Assembly (NCBI RefSeq): GCF_009935865.1
Contig: NZ_QWEL01000007.1
Span: forward strand, 1 to 64,000
Direction of reading: 5' to 3'
DNA length: 64,000 nt
Origin: Odoribacter sp. Z80
GTDB lineage: Bacteria > Bacteroidota > Bacteroidia > Bacteroidales > Marinifilaceae
Shown here: piece by piece, positions 18,558 to 27,263 of the stretch
How positions within the stretch are numbered: the stretch's first letter is position 1
Layout: each line of letters starts with the position of its first letter
The notes under the pieces: model-generated
Told to the model about the DNA's origin: nothing
Seen by the model: the letters and a program-made list of their open reading frames with translations, nothing else
The model's database searches: none
Position numbers and translations under genes: made by a program

Positions 18558-20007
18558 CTTTTTTCTTTCTTATAAAGGCTATCAATTTCTTAAAAATTTT
18601 CGTATAAGCTTCCGTATTCATCATTTCGGAATCGGTTACCGACTTATAAGTCAATATAATTCCCAAGGGTAACAAAATAAAGGCAGAAATCCACATGCCG
18701 GCAGCCGGAGAAATGACAGCCTCCCGGGCCGACCTTTCTCCCATCATCGATATTATATAATAGATGATAAACAAAAACACGGAAACTACAACAGGCATTC
18801 CCAATCCTCCTTTCCGGATAATCGCACCCAACGGTGCACCGATAAAGAAGAAAATAAAACAGGCAAACGAAAGGGAAAACTTCCGGTGCCATTCCAACTG
18901 ATTTTTAATGACTTTCTCCTGCTGACCTACATAGTACTGCAAATCATCCTGCATCCGTTGTTTTACTTCCCGGGCATACTGCAAAGCATAATCCACAGCC
19001 TGTTTCTGGTCGTCAGGCTCAAATGTCAGGAACAAACTGTCTGCATTATTGTATAATCCCCGACTTTCTTGCATCAAGACACTGTCTCTTCGGGGATTGG
19101 AATTTTTACTCTTCTGATAATTATTAGCCAAAAGCCGTTTGGTATCTCCCGCTTTCTTCTGACTTAAAAACGCCTGGAGAGAGTCTATCGTATAATTCAG
19201 TTGCTTCAGGTTCAACATCATAGAATAGGAACGCATAGTCCCCTCTTCTGACCGTTGCAAATCAGTACCGGGCAAATCAATCAAGACGGTTTGCTTATCA
19301 AATTTTAATCGTCTGAAAGGGAATGTCTTACGGGCATTTATATTTTTCAGTCCCTCGTCCGTATAGGTATGCCCATGATACAAAACAAGCTCCAGCGTAT
19401 TCGTTTTCAGATCACTGAGCATCATACCGGAATCTGCTTTGGTTACCTCATAATTTCCCGTACCATCCTTATGATTGTATATCAGCATATTATACATCAT
19501 ACCGGTATTCTTATCTATTTTGTCTATTTTGATACTATACCCCTCTAAATCGTTGGTGAAAATACCTTCTTTAAAAGACATTTCCGGTTTTTGTCTCCGG
19601 ATATCACCAATCAGGGTATACATTTTCAGATTAGCCACCGGCAGTATATTATTTGAAAATACAAAAGCCATCACCGTCAGAAAGACTATCAGGAAAATCA
19701 GTGGTTTCATGATCCGGTAAAGCGAAATCCCGGCAGACTTCAAAGCAATCAATTCATAGTTTTCCCCCAAACTGCCGAAAGTCATAATGGAAGACAACAA
19801 AACAGCCAAAGGCAAAGCCATAGGAACTAAAGTAATCGCCACATAAAACAACAATTCCGCAATAACGGCAAAATCCAATCCTTTCCCTACCAAATCATCA
19901 ATCATACGCCAAAGGAATTGCATAATCAGAACAAACATGCTAATAAAAAAAGTAGCAACGAACGGCCCGATAAAGCTCTTCAGCATGAATACATATAATT
20001 TTTTCAT
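18544..20007 (-). CDS. LptF/LptG-family (YjgP/YjgQ) lipopolysaccharide export permease
   Basis: A 487-residue inner-membrane protein with three N-terminal membrane helices, a periplasmic region from about 115 to 365, and three C-terminal membrane helices (starting at about LSFACFIFFFIGAPLGAIIRKGG). This is the layout of LptF and LptG, which move lipopolysaccharide out of the inner membrane together with LptB. The periplasmic domain is larger than in E. coli and carries a Lys/Asp-rich insert around residues 280-320, as is common in Bacteroidota. Whether it is the F or the G partner cannot be told from the sequence alone. Confidence 0.88.
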   Translation of the reverse strand: MKKLYVFMLKSFIGPFVATFFISMFVLIMQFLWRMIDDLVGKGLDFAVIAELLFYVAITLVPMALPLAVLLSSIMTFGSLGENYELIALKSAGISLYRIMKPLIFLIVFLTVMAFVFSNNILPVANLKMYTLIGDIRRQKPEMSFKEGIFTNDLEGYSIKIDKIDKNTGMMYNMLIYNHKDGTGNYEVTKADSGMMLSDLKTNTLELVLYHGHTYTDEGLKNINARKTFPFRRLKFDKQTVLIDLPGTDLQRSEEGTMRSYSMMLNLKQLNYTIDSLQAFLSQKKAGDTKRLLANNYQKSKNSNPRRDSVLMQESRGLYNNADSLFLTFEPDDQKQAVDYALQYAREVKQRMQDDLQYYVGQQEKVIKNQLEWHRKFSLSFACFIFFFIGAPLGAIIRKGGLGMPVVVSVFLFIIYYIISMMGERSAREAVISPAAGMWISAFILLPLGIILTYKSVTDSEMMNTEAYTKIFKKLIAFIRKKKDART

Positions 20008-20094
20008 CTTTTCCCATCCTGGTAAACAGGTACAAAAATATCATTAATTTTGATTCAGAGAGATAATAGCCAAGCGAAGAATAACAAAAACAAA

Positions 20095-20472
20095 TCAAGC
20101 CCCCAGATTCCGGTGAAGAATATCCATTTGTTTATTCCACAATTCCACAGCATCCTCCACATCGTCTTCATCAGCAAAATCGGTAATATACAAAGAAACG
20201 TCACCAGTCAAAGGTTCTACCTGTATACGGAATTCAAAATATTCCTCCTCATTCTCCGCATCGTTCCAGCAAAAACGTACCAGACTATTATTTTTCAGTT
20301 CCAGAAGAGTGGCAACATGTTTAGCTCCATTCCAAATAAAATCAAATTGGTCGCCTTTTTGAAAAACATCATCCGCAAACCATTCAGAAAGACCAGCAGG
20401 CGTACTTAATCGAGAAAATAAAACTTTAACAGAAGATGAAAAAATATACTCTAACTCTATTTTTTTTCTCAT
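20095..20472 (-). CDS. START-like domain protein (START_2/AHSA1-like)
   Basis: A 125-residue single-domain protein with a helix-grip fold pattern: VKVLFSRLSTPAGLSEWFADDV near the start, alternating beta segments, and a long C-terminal helix (AVELWNKQMDILHRNLG). This matches the small START_2 family widespread in Bacteroidales, which is related to AHSA1/SRPBCC ligand-binding proteins. No ligand is known. The acidic stretch DFADEDDVEDAVE precedes the last helix. It sits alone between YihY and the LptF/G gene, same strand. Confidence 0.8.
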   Translation of the reverse strand: MRKKIELEYIFSSSVKVLFSRLSTPAGLSEWFADDVFQKGDQFDFIWNGAKHVATLLELKNNSLVRFCWNDAENEEEYFEFRIQVEPLTGDVSLYITDFADEDDVEDAVELWNKQMDILHRNLGA

Positions 20473-20533
20473 AGCATACTAAAATTTAAGACTAATTTAC
20501 TCAAAAAATAAATATGGACCAAATATTCCTTTT

Positions 20534-21832
20534 TTAAACAAAGGTATCCTTGGAAAACTCCCGGTTCATAGCCTCTGTAAAACGTACTTTCCACTCTTCT
20601 CCTCCGCCTTCATCCATATAAGCCAGGCGGGTAATGATATCCGCTAAAGAAAGGTGATGAAAATCCACTGCCGGAAAATACGAAACATCATTATCATCCC
20701 GCACTTCCACCAAAATTTTTTTATCCACCAATTCCTCCAAAACAATCCGCGCTTTACTGGAACTTAACCGCAATTTTTTACAAATCATGGCTAAAGTGGG
20801 TCCACCCTTTGAATGAGTATACTGCTCTGCAATAAATCTCAACATTTTGATCGTAATGTTCACATTGTCCACCCACCGGTTATCAGCCCGGAAAACTCCC
20901 GAGTATAAAAAATGCCGGTTACGCATAATATAACACAATTCCGTTCCCCACAGGACGATGCTCCAACTTAGTTGCAACCAGACCAACAACAAAGGCAAGG
21001 CAGCAAGTCCGCCATAAATGGCATTATAAGAACTCACCCCCACCTGAAAGCGAATATAAAACCATTGCACTACCTGAAAAATCGTTCCGGCTATTATTCC
21101 GGCCACCAAAGCATATTTAAATCTGACAGGAGTGGTCGGCATAAACATATACAAAAAAACAAACAAAAACCACACCAATACATAAGGCAGTATGGTTAAT
21201 ATAGCTTTCAACGCTGCACTGGCATAACTCAATATTCCTTCATCCATAGCATAAGCCTGCAGGCTGGACATCATAAAAACGTTCATACTGCTAATCAAAA
21301 TCACCAATATAGGAGCAATGAATAAAATAGACATATAATCGGTAAACTTTTTCACCAGAGAACGTCCTTTCTTCACTCCCCAAATGCGGTTCATAGCCAA
21401 TTCTGTACTGGAAAGCATCTTCACTACCGACCAAATAAGCAAGACAATACCTATTCCGGTAATCACACCGCTTTGAGTAGTGTTATCCAGAGCTTTTCCG
21501 GCCACCTGCATCACCCATTCCATCACTTCCGGATTAGTGTATGTCTGTTCTTTCAGCCAGTCTTCCAATGCCCTTGCAGCCCCGAATCCGCGGGCAATAG
21601 CCAAAATCAGTGCAACTACAGGAATAAAAGACAATGTAGAATAAAAAGTCAATGCAGATGCGGAAATCGCAGAAGCATCTTTAATAAAACGGTCTACCGA
21701 CACTACGACAAAGGCCACTATTTTTAACAGAAAATCTGATAAAAAAGTAGATATGCGCCAATCTCTTCTTAATACAGAATAGTAAAAATCTATTACCAGG
21801 TATTTTTTTAAACTAAATCTACGCCTTCCCAT
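20534..21832 (-). CDS. YihY/BrkB-family inner-membrane protein with C-terminal winged-helix-like domain
   Basis: A 432-residue protein. The YihY core spans about residues 40-310 with six membrane helices, including ASALTFYSTLSFIPVVALILAIARG and the SYNAIYGGLAALPLLLVWLQLSW block typical of the family. Residues from about 330 to 432 are soluble and look like a winged-helix domain (GGPTLAMICKKLRLSSSKARIVLEELVDKKIL), a fusion frequent in Bacteroidota members. Function of the family is unproven; older RNase BN annotation is wrong for it. Confidence 0.88.
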   Translation of the reverse strand: MGRRRFSLKKYLVIDFYYSVLRRDWRISTFLSDFLLKIVAFVVVSVDRFIKDASAISASALTFYSTLSFIPVVALILAIARGFGAARALEDWLKEQTYTNPEVMEWVMQVAGKALDNTTQSGVITGIGIVLLIWSVVKMLSSTELAMNRIWGVKKGRSLVKKFTDYMSILFIAPILVILISSMNVFMMSSLQAYAMDEGILSYASAALKAILTILPYVLVWFLFVFLYMFMPTTPVRFKYALVAGIIAGTIFQVVQWFYIRFQVGVSSYNAIYGGLAALPLLLVWLQLSWSIVLWGTELCYIMRNRHFLYSGVFRADNRWVDNVNITIKMLRFIAEQYTHSKGGPTLAMICKKLRLSSSKARIVLEELVDKKILVEVRDDNDVSYFPAVDFHHLSLADIITRLAYMDEGGGEEWKVRFTEAMNREFSKDTFV

Positions 21833-21907
21833 GGTTATTATTTACTTAAACAAGTCAAAGGTAGAAATAAATTCGGAGGTAACTGAAATGGTTATAAAAC
21901 GAATTGA

Positions 21908-21944
21908 TAAAAAAAAGAGATCGTCCTGATAAGGACGACCTCTC
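21908..21944 (-). terminator. Rho-independent terminator after PFOR
   Basis: TCGTCCT and AGGACGA (21921-21938) form a seven-base-pair stem with a four-base loop, extended by AGAG/CTCT. On the minus strand it is followed by a run of T residues (A-run at 21909-21915 on the plus strand). It lies 25 bases after the PFOR stop. Confidence 0.85.
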
Positions 21945-21968
21945 CTATATGACAAATAAGCATAAAAT

Positions 21969-24900
21969 TTACTTGCCGTATTCCATGGCAGCCAGACGTT
22001 TATATCCGCTCAGCTTCCACTTTGCATCGTTCTCAGTTTCCTGGAACAGACGTTCTGCATCCTCCGGAGTCGCTTTCATCAGAGAATTAAAACGAACCTC
22101 TCCCATCAGGAATTCACGGAATTTAGAATAATCCGGTTCTTTTGAATCCAATTGGAAAGGATTTTTACCCTCCGTTTCAAGCATGGGATTATAACGGTAT
22201 AATTGCCAGTAACCGCATTCCACTGCTTTTTTCTCTTCCTGTTGTGATTTACCCATGCTGGCTTTCAAACCATGGTTGATACAGGGAGCATAAGCAATAA
22301 TCAAAGACGGTCCGGGATAAGCTTCTGCTTCCTTAATGGCTTTCATGTATTGAGCTTGATTAGCACCCATAGCTACCTGAGCCACATAAACATATCCATA
22401 AGACATGGCCATCATACCTAAGTCTTTTTTGCGAATCCGCTTCCCACTGGCTGCAAATTTAGCCACAGCACCGGCAGGAGTAGATTTCGAAGACTGTCCC
22501 CCTGTATTGGAATATACTTCAGTATCTACTACCAAAATATTGACATCCTTACCGGTGGCAATTACATGGTCCAGACCGCCATAACCAATATCATAGGCCC
22601 AACCGTCACCACCGAATATCCATTGTGATTTCTTGGTAAAGTAATTCTTTAAACTCAGGATTTCTTTAGCTACAGGAGCAGTTTCCTTTTCCAGGGCCGC
22701 AACCAGAGCGGAACTGGTAGCCAAGGTATTGTCCCCGTCTTCATAAGCTTCAATCCATGCCTGGATAGCTGTCCGGGTCTCAGCAGAGAAAGTGTCCAGA
22801 TTTTCTTCCGCCAAACGTCTTACCCGTTCACGCAAACGGGCAGCGCCGGCAGCCATACCGAATCCAAATTCAGCATTATCCTCAAACAAAGAGTTAGCCC
22901 AGGCCGGACCACGTCCGCTCTTATCATTTACACAGTAGGGAGTGGAAGGAGCCGAAGCACCATAAATGGAAGAACAACCTGTTGCATTGGCTATCATCAT
23001 TCTTTCGCCGAATAATTGGGTCAATACTTTGATATAAGGCGTTTCCCCACAACCGGCACAAGCTCCGGAGAACTCAAACAGAGGCTGGGCAAACTGTGAA
23101 TTTTTCACATTATTGGGAGCAACCACTTGTTTGTATCCAACTTTTTTATCCATATATTCCCAGCGTTCAATTTCAGCCGACTGGGTCTCCAAAGGTTTCA
23201 TAACCAAAGCCTTATCCTTAGCAGGACAAACATCAGCACAGTTGCCGCAACCGGTACAGTCAAGCGGAGTCACCTGCATTTTGAATTTATAACCGGCCAG
23301 TTCTTTACCAATAGCAGGTTTAGCCTGAGTACCGGCAGGAGCAGCAGCCAATTCTTCGTCAGTCAACAGGAACGGACGGATAGCAGCATGAGGACAAACA
23401 TATGCACACTGATTACACTGTATACAATTCTCCATCTGCCACTCCGGAACATTCACAGCAATTCCCCGTTTTTCAAACTTAGCAGTTCCATTGGGGAAAG
23501 TTCCGTCTTCATATCCATTGAAAGCACTTACAGGCAGATCATCCCCCTTCTGGGCATTCATCACATCCACAACTTTCCGGACAAATTCAGGACGTCCTTC
23601 ATCATGACGAATCTCATCATCAGGGAGATTCTTCCATTCTGCCGGAACAGCCACCTTAACCAAGTTTCCTTCTTTCCCTCCTGCATCAACTGCCGCATAA
23701 TTCATATTTACCACAGCCTCACCCTTCTTACCGTATGATTTTTCAATGGCATGTTTCATTTCGCTCACTGCCAATTCATAAGGGATAACGTTGGTAATCT
23801 TAAAGAAAGCACTTTGCATGATGGTATTGGTACGGTTGCCCAATCCCAGCTCCTGTCCAAGCTTCGTCGCATTAATGATGTAGAAGTTAATTTCATTCTC
23901 AGCCAGATAACGCTTCATCTGATTAGGCAAATGTTTTTTAGTTTCCTCTTCGTCCCAGATAGAATTCAAAAGGAAAGAACCGCCTTTCTGAAGCCCTTTC
24001 AACACGTCATACATATGAATGTATGCCGGAACATGACAAGCTACGAAATCAGGAGTAGTTATCAAATAAGTTGAACGAATCGGACAATCCCCGAAACGCA
24101 GGTGAGAAGCTGTAAAACCGCCTGATTTCTTAGAATCGTAAGCAAAATAAGCCTGACAATATTTATTGGTGGCACCTCCAATAATCTTGATAGAGTTCTT
24201 ATTGGCACCAACCGTACCATCCGAACCCAAACCATAAAATTTAGCTTCATAAGTTCCTGCAGGAGTCATTTTCACATCCTCTTCAGCTGGCAGCGAACGG
24301 AAAGTCACATCATCCAGGATACCAATGGTAAACTGGTTTTTGGGTTCGCTCCGTTCCATATTTTTATAAACGGCAATAATCTGGGAAGGAGTAACATCCT
24401 TTGAACCCATACCATAGCGTCCGCCGACAATCAACGGAGCATTTTCCCTGCCGTAGAAAATATCTTTTACGTCCAGATACAAAGGATCACCGTTAGCTCC
24501 CGGTTCTTTTGTGCGATCCAATACAGTAATCCGTTTTACGGTAGAAGGAACCGCTTCCATGAAATACTTGGCAGAGAAGGGGCGATACAGATGAACAGCA
24601 ATCATACCCACTTTTTTACCATTCGCATTTTCATAGTCAATAACCTCCCGGATAGTCTCCGTTACAGAGCCCATGGCTATAATGATATTCTCAGCATCGG
24701 CAGCTCCGTAATAGTCGAAAGGACGATATTTCCGGCCGGTTATGGCACTGATTTTTTCCATATAATCAGCTACCATATCAGGCACTGCATCGTAAAATTT
24801 ATTTGAAGCCTCACGTCCCTGGAAATAGATATCCGGATTCTGGGCAGTTCCACGGGTAACCGGATTCTCCGAACTGAGAGCACGGTCACGAAAAGCCTGT

Positions 24901-25505
24901 AAGGCATCCATATCCACCAGGCCTTTCACATCTTCCATCTGTAACTCCTCGATTTTCTGAATCTCATGAGAAGTCCGGAAACCGTCAAAGAAATTCACAA
25001 ACGGTATACGGGATTTTATGGCGGTCAGATGAGACACTGCAGAAAGGTCCATCACTTCCTGAACAGACCCAGAAGCCAACATAGCGAAACCGGTCTGACG
25101 GGCAGCATATACATCGGCATGGTCTCCGAAAATATTCAAAGCATGAGCAGCCAGGGCACGGGCACTAACATGAAATACACAAGGCAATAATTCTCCGGCA
25201 ATTTTATACATATTCGGGATCATCAACAACAAACCCTGCGATGCGGTGTAAGTCGTAGTCAAAGCTCCCGCCTGCAAAGAACCGTGAACAGCACCGGCAG
25301 CACCGGCTTCAGACTGCATTTCAATTACGCGAACTGTCTCGCCAAACATATTTTTCCTTCCCTTAGCAGCCCATTCGTCAACGTTCTCAGCCATCGGTGA
25401 AGACGGAGTGATCGGATAAATACAAGACACCTCGCTGAACATATAAGCAATATGGGCAGCAGCTGCATTACCGTCACAAGTAATAAATTTTTTCTCTTTT
25501 GCCAT
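21969..25505 (-). CDS. nifJ: Pyruvate:ferredoxin (flavodoxin) oxidoreductase
   Basis: A 1178-residue single-chain PFOR that converts pyruvate and CoA to acetyl-CoA and CO2 with reduction of ferredoxin, the central step of anaerobic pyruvate use. All parts are visible in order: the N-terminal pyrimidine-binding domain (CDGNAAAAHIAYMFSEV, YPITPSSPMAE), the CoA-binding and gamma-type domains, two 4Fe-4S motifs (CIQCNQCAYVCP and CTGCGNCADVCP at about 680-760), the ACAGCGETPY cluster ligand, and the thiamine diphosphate site (GGDGWAYDIGYGG ... NTGGQSS). Length matches the family. Stand-alone gene with its own terminator. Confidence 0.97.
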   Translation of the reverse strand: MAKEKKFITCDGNAAAAHIAYMFSEVSCIYPITPSSPMAENVDEWAAKGRKNMFGETVRVIEMQSEAGAAGAVHGSLQAGALTTTYTASQGLLLMIPNMYKIAGELLPCVFHVSARALAAHALNIFGDHADVYAARQTGFAMLASGSVQEVMDLSAVSHLTAIKSRIPFVNFFDGFRTSHEIQKIEELQMEDVKGLVDMDALQAFRDRALSSENPVTRGTAQNPDIYFQGREASNKFYDAVPDMVADYMEKISAITGRKYRPFDYYGAADAENIIIAMGSVTETIREVIDYENANGKKVGMIAVHLYRPFSAKYFMEAVPSTVKRITVLDRTKEPGANGDPLYLDVKDIFYGRENAPLIVGGRYGMGSKDVTPSQIIAVYKNMERSEPKNQFTIGILDDVTFRSLPAEEDVKMTPAGTYEAKFYGLGSDGTVGANKNSIKIIGGATNKYCQAYFAYDSKKSGGFTASHLRFGDCPIRSTYLITTPDFVACHVPAYIHMYDVLKGLQKGGSFLLNSIWDEEETKKHLPNQMKRYLAENEINFYIINATKLGQELGLGNRTNTIMQSAFFKITNVIPYELAVSEMKHAIEKSYGKKGEAVVNMNYAAVDAGGKEGNLVKVAVPAEWKNLPDDEIRHDEGRPEFVRKVVDVMNAQKGDDLPVSAFNGYEDGTFPNGTAKFEKRGIAVNVPEWQMENCIQCNQCAYVCPHAAIRPFLLTDEELAAAPAGTQAKPAIGKELAGYKFKMQVTPLDCTGCGNCADVCPAKDKALVMKPLETQSAEIERWEYMDKKVGYKQVVAPNNVKNSQFAQPLFEFSGACAGCGETPYIKVLTQLFGERMMIANATGCSSIYGASAPSTPYCVNDKSGRGPAWANSLFEDNAEFGFGMAAGAARLRERVRRLAEENLDTFSAETRTAIQAWIEAYEDGDNTLATSSALVAALEKETAPVAKEILSLKNYFTKKSQWIFGGDGWAYDIGYGGLDHVIATGKDVNILVVDTEVYSNTGGQSSKSTPAGAVAKFAASGKRIRKKDLGMMAMSYGYVYVAQVAMGANQAQYMKAIKEAEAYPGPSLIIAYAPCINHGLKASMGKSQQEEKKAVECGYWQLYRYNPMLETEGKNPFQLDSKEPDYSKFREFLMGEVRFNSLMKATPEDAERLFQETENDAKWKLSGYKRLAAMEYGK

Positions 25506-25607
25506 CTCTATAAAATTAAATTTATTTCATTCTGAATTGGAAACAGCTTACCAAACAATTTAAGTCCGTTACTTTTCCTCTCCATTTTTTAATTACTATA
25601 TTTTTCA

Positions 25608-26786
25608 TCAATAAGTAAATCCCGCCAGCCAAAGCGGAATCACGTTTCCTTTGCCCCGTTCAATCATATCCTCCATAACAATAACGGAAGATTCCAATTT
25701 GCGGCCTTTCCCCTCCTGGCATACTGACACTTTGTATTTCTCATCCACCAAGAAATCAGCATGATCAGTGTAATGAATCTGTCCTACCGGACACAATTGG
25801 CTCAGGAAAAAAGATTTGCGTAAAACAGCAGGATCAACCTCATCCAAACATACGGCATTCAGTAAATTCGGATTATGAATATATAATTTTTTAGGTTTTT
25901 TTCCACTATCGTCATCATTATCCGTATCGTATAACAATGTCAATAAGCGGGCATCTTTCATGTAATTCAGGTAATTCAACACAGTAGCCCGGGAAACACC
26001 AATCGCCGAGCTCAATTTACTGATATTCACATTAGAATTCGTATCAATAGCAGCTATATAAAGCAATTGTTTCAGCTTAACCAGATACTTTAACTCTATC
26101 TGACGCACATAGGGAATATCAAACTCCAACGTAAGGTTTACATTCTTCAACAAATAATCTATATGCGACTTTTGCTCCAAATAAATAGGATAATACCCAT
26201 ACTCCAGGTAATTGCTGAAAAAAGCCAATGGTCTTACCTTACCCAATATATCTTCTACAATTTCTTCATGATGTCCTATGATGTCCTCGAAAGAATAAAC
26301 CGAAAATTTTTCTCCTGTCTCTAACTCCAAAAATTCCCGGAAGGACAAACCACTCAGATTATACATATCCACCACTTCTTTCAAATAAGGATTGGATTTG
26401 ATGCGAACAATGGAAGAAGATGTAAAAATAATCTGTAAATCAGGAAAAGCATCATAGCAGGCTTTTAATTCCTTATCCCATTCCGGGTATTTATGAACCT
26501 GGTCGAGCAACAACACTTTTCCACCCAGTTTATAAAAATAAGCTGCAAAATGAAACAGTCCGTCATGGGCTATAAATAAATTATTGATATTGACATACAG
26601 ACAGGTCGGCTCACCGGAATGGTATTCTCTGTAATAATCCAATAAAAAATTCGTTTTCCCCACTCCCCGGCTTCCTTTTACGGCTATCAGACGGCTCTTT
26701 CGATTAATCCGATCCATTAATCCCCGCCGGATTGCAGAACTACGTTCTTTCAAAAGCGTGTGGTGTGTACTGACTAAACTGTTCAT
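25608..26786 (-). CDS. AAA_14/DUF4143-type ATPase
   Basis: A 392-residue ATP-binding protein. The Walker A motif is GSRGVGKTNF near residue 36 and Walker B is VLLLDQV, followed by the H-K-Y-P-E-W signature typical of this family. The C-terminal half has a winged-helix segment (ISKLSSAIGVSRATVLNYLNYM) and a DUF4143 nuclease-like region. The start at 26786 (MNSLVSTHH) is preferred over an earlier in-frame codon because a good promoter lies just upstream. Function of these ATPases is unknown; they occur as solitary, strain-variable genes. Confidence 0.85.
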   Translation of the reverse strand: MNSLVSTHHTLLKERSSAIRRGLMDRINRKSRLIAVKGSRGVGKTNFLLDYYREYHSGEPTCLYVNINNLFIAHDGLFHFAAYFYKLGGKVLLLDQVHKYPEWDKELKACYDAFPDLQIIFTSSSIVRIKSNPYLKEVVDMYNLSGLSFREFLELETGEKFSVYSFEDIIGHHEEIVEDILGKVRPLAFFSNYLEYGYYPIYLEQKSHIDYLLKNVNLTLEFDIPYVRQIELKYLVKLKQLLYIAAIDTNSNVNISKLSSAIGVSRATVLNYLNYMKDARLLTLLYDTDNDDDSGKKPKKLYIHNPNLLNAVCLDEVDPAVLRKSFFLSQLCPVGQIHYTDHADFLVDEKYKVSVCQEGKGRKLESSVIVMEDMIERGKGNVIPLWLAGFTY

Positions 26787-26804
26787 TTCTGTATTTTTGC
26801 AATA

Positions 26805-26836
26805 CAAAAATAGTAGAAAATAATTAAAAGTGCAAT
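26805..26836 (-). promoter_or_regulatory. Promoter of the AAA_14 ATPase gene
   Basis: On the minus strand TATTTTTG (26805-26812) fits the -7 consensus and a TTG (26833-26835) lies 20 bases upstream. The expected start is about 12-15 bases before the ATG at 26786, giving a very short leader and supporting that start codon. Confidence 0.5.
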
Positions 26837-27160
26837 CCAGAGATAGCAAATACAGGATTAAAGTGTAATTTAGACTTATTACAAATTAGGAAATCCTTAA
26901 AAAAAATGGAGTCTGTTTTCCACAACCCCATCTCTTTTTTCACCTGAAACTGTTGGGTTTCTTCTCCTCTCCCCAACTCCATAGGAGCCACCCAATATCC
27001 TTCATGCACCTTCGGAGGAATACAAATCTCCAAACCCCAAATCATCAGCCAGAATAATAACAATATTCGGTTGTTTAACAGGTTCTTCAGCTTGTAACGC
27101 CGGTATTGCGATACACCAACCGGCTATCGGCAACAAATCATTCGCCTTCATCTTATACAT
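26824..27160 (-). pseudogene. Sulfatase remnant (N-terminal fragment)
   Basis: An ATG at 27160 opens a 52-codon frame that stops at 27002. It encodes a weak signal peptide (cleavage near ALQAEE) and then QPNIVIILADDLGFGD, the unmistakable start of a type I sulfatase with its two metal-binding aspartates. The reading frame ends nine residues later, well before any C/S-x-P-x-R motif. An overlapping second frame continues to 26824 for 79 codons, but I recognise no family in it. The rest of the sulfatase gene is absent. This is therefore a large deletion, not a point frameshift, and the second decayed sulfatase in the window. Confidence 0.75.
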
Positions 27161-27205
27161 CTGCCTATTTTACAAACTTAGTTTTCTGATACAAACTGAA
27201 AGGCA

Positions 27206-27244
27206 TAAAAAACAAATCGTCCGAAAGACTCTCTTTCGAACGAT
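27206..27244 (-). terminator. Rho-independent terminator of rho
   Basis: ATCGT-C-CGAAAG pairs with CTTTCG-A-ACGAT around a five-base loop (27216-27244). On the minus strand the stem is followed by TTGTTTTTTATG. It starts 20 bases after the rho stop codon. Confidence 0.8.
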
Positions 27245-27263
27245 CCGTTCCGGTAATTTACCA

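Noticed and set aside
26824-27063. 79-codon frame as an independent gene
   Set aside because: It overlaps the sulfatase N-terminal fragment in another frame, has no recognisable family and contains the promoter of the downstream ATPase gene at its end.
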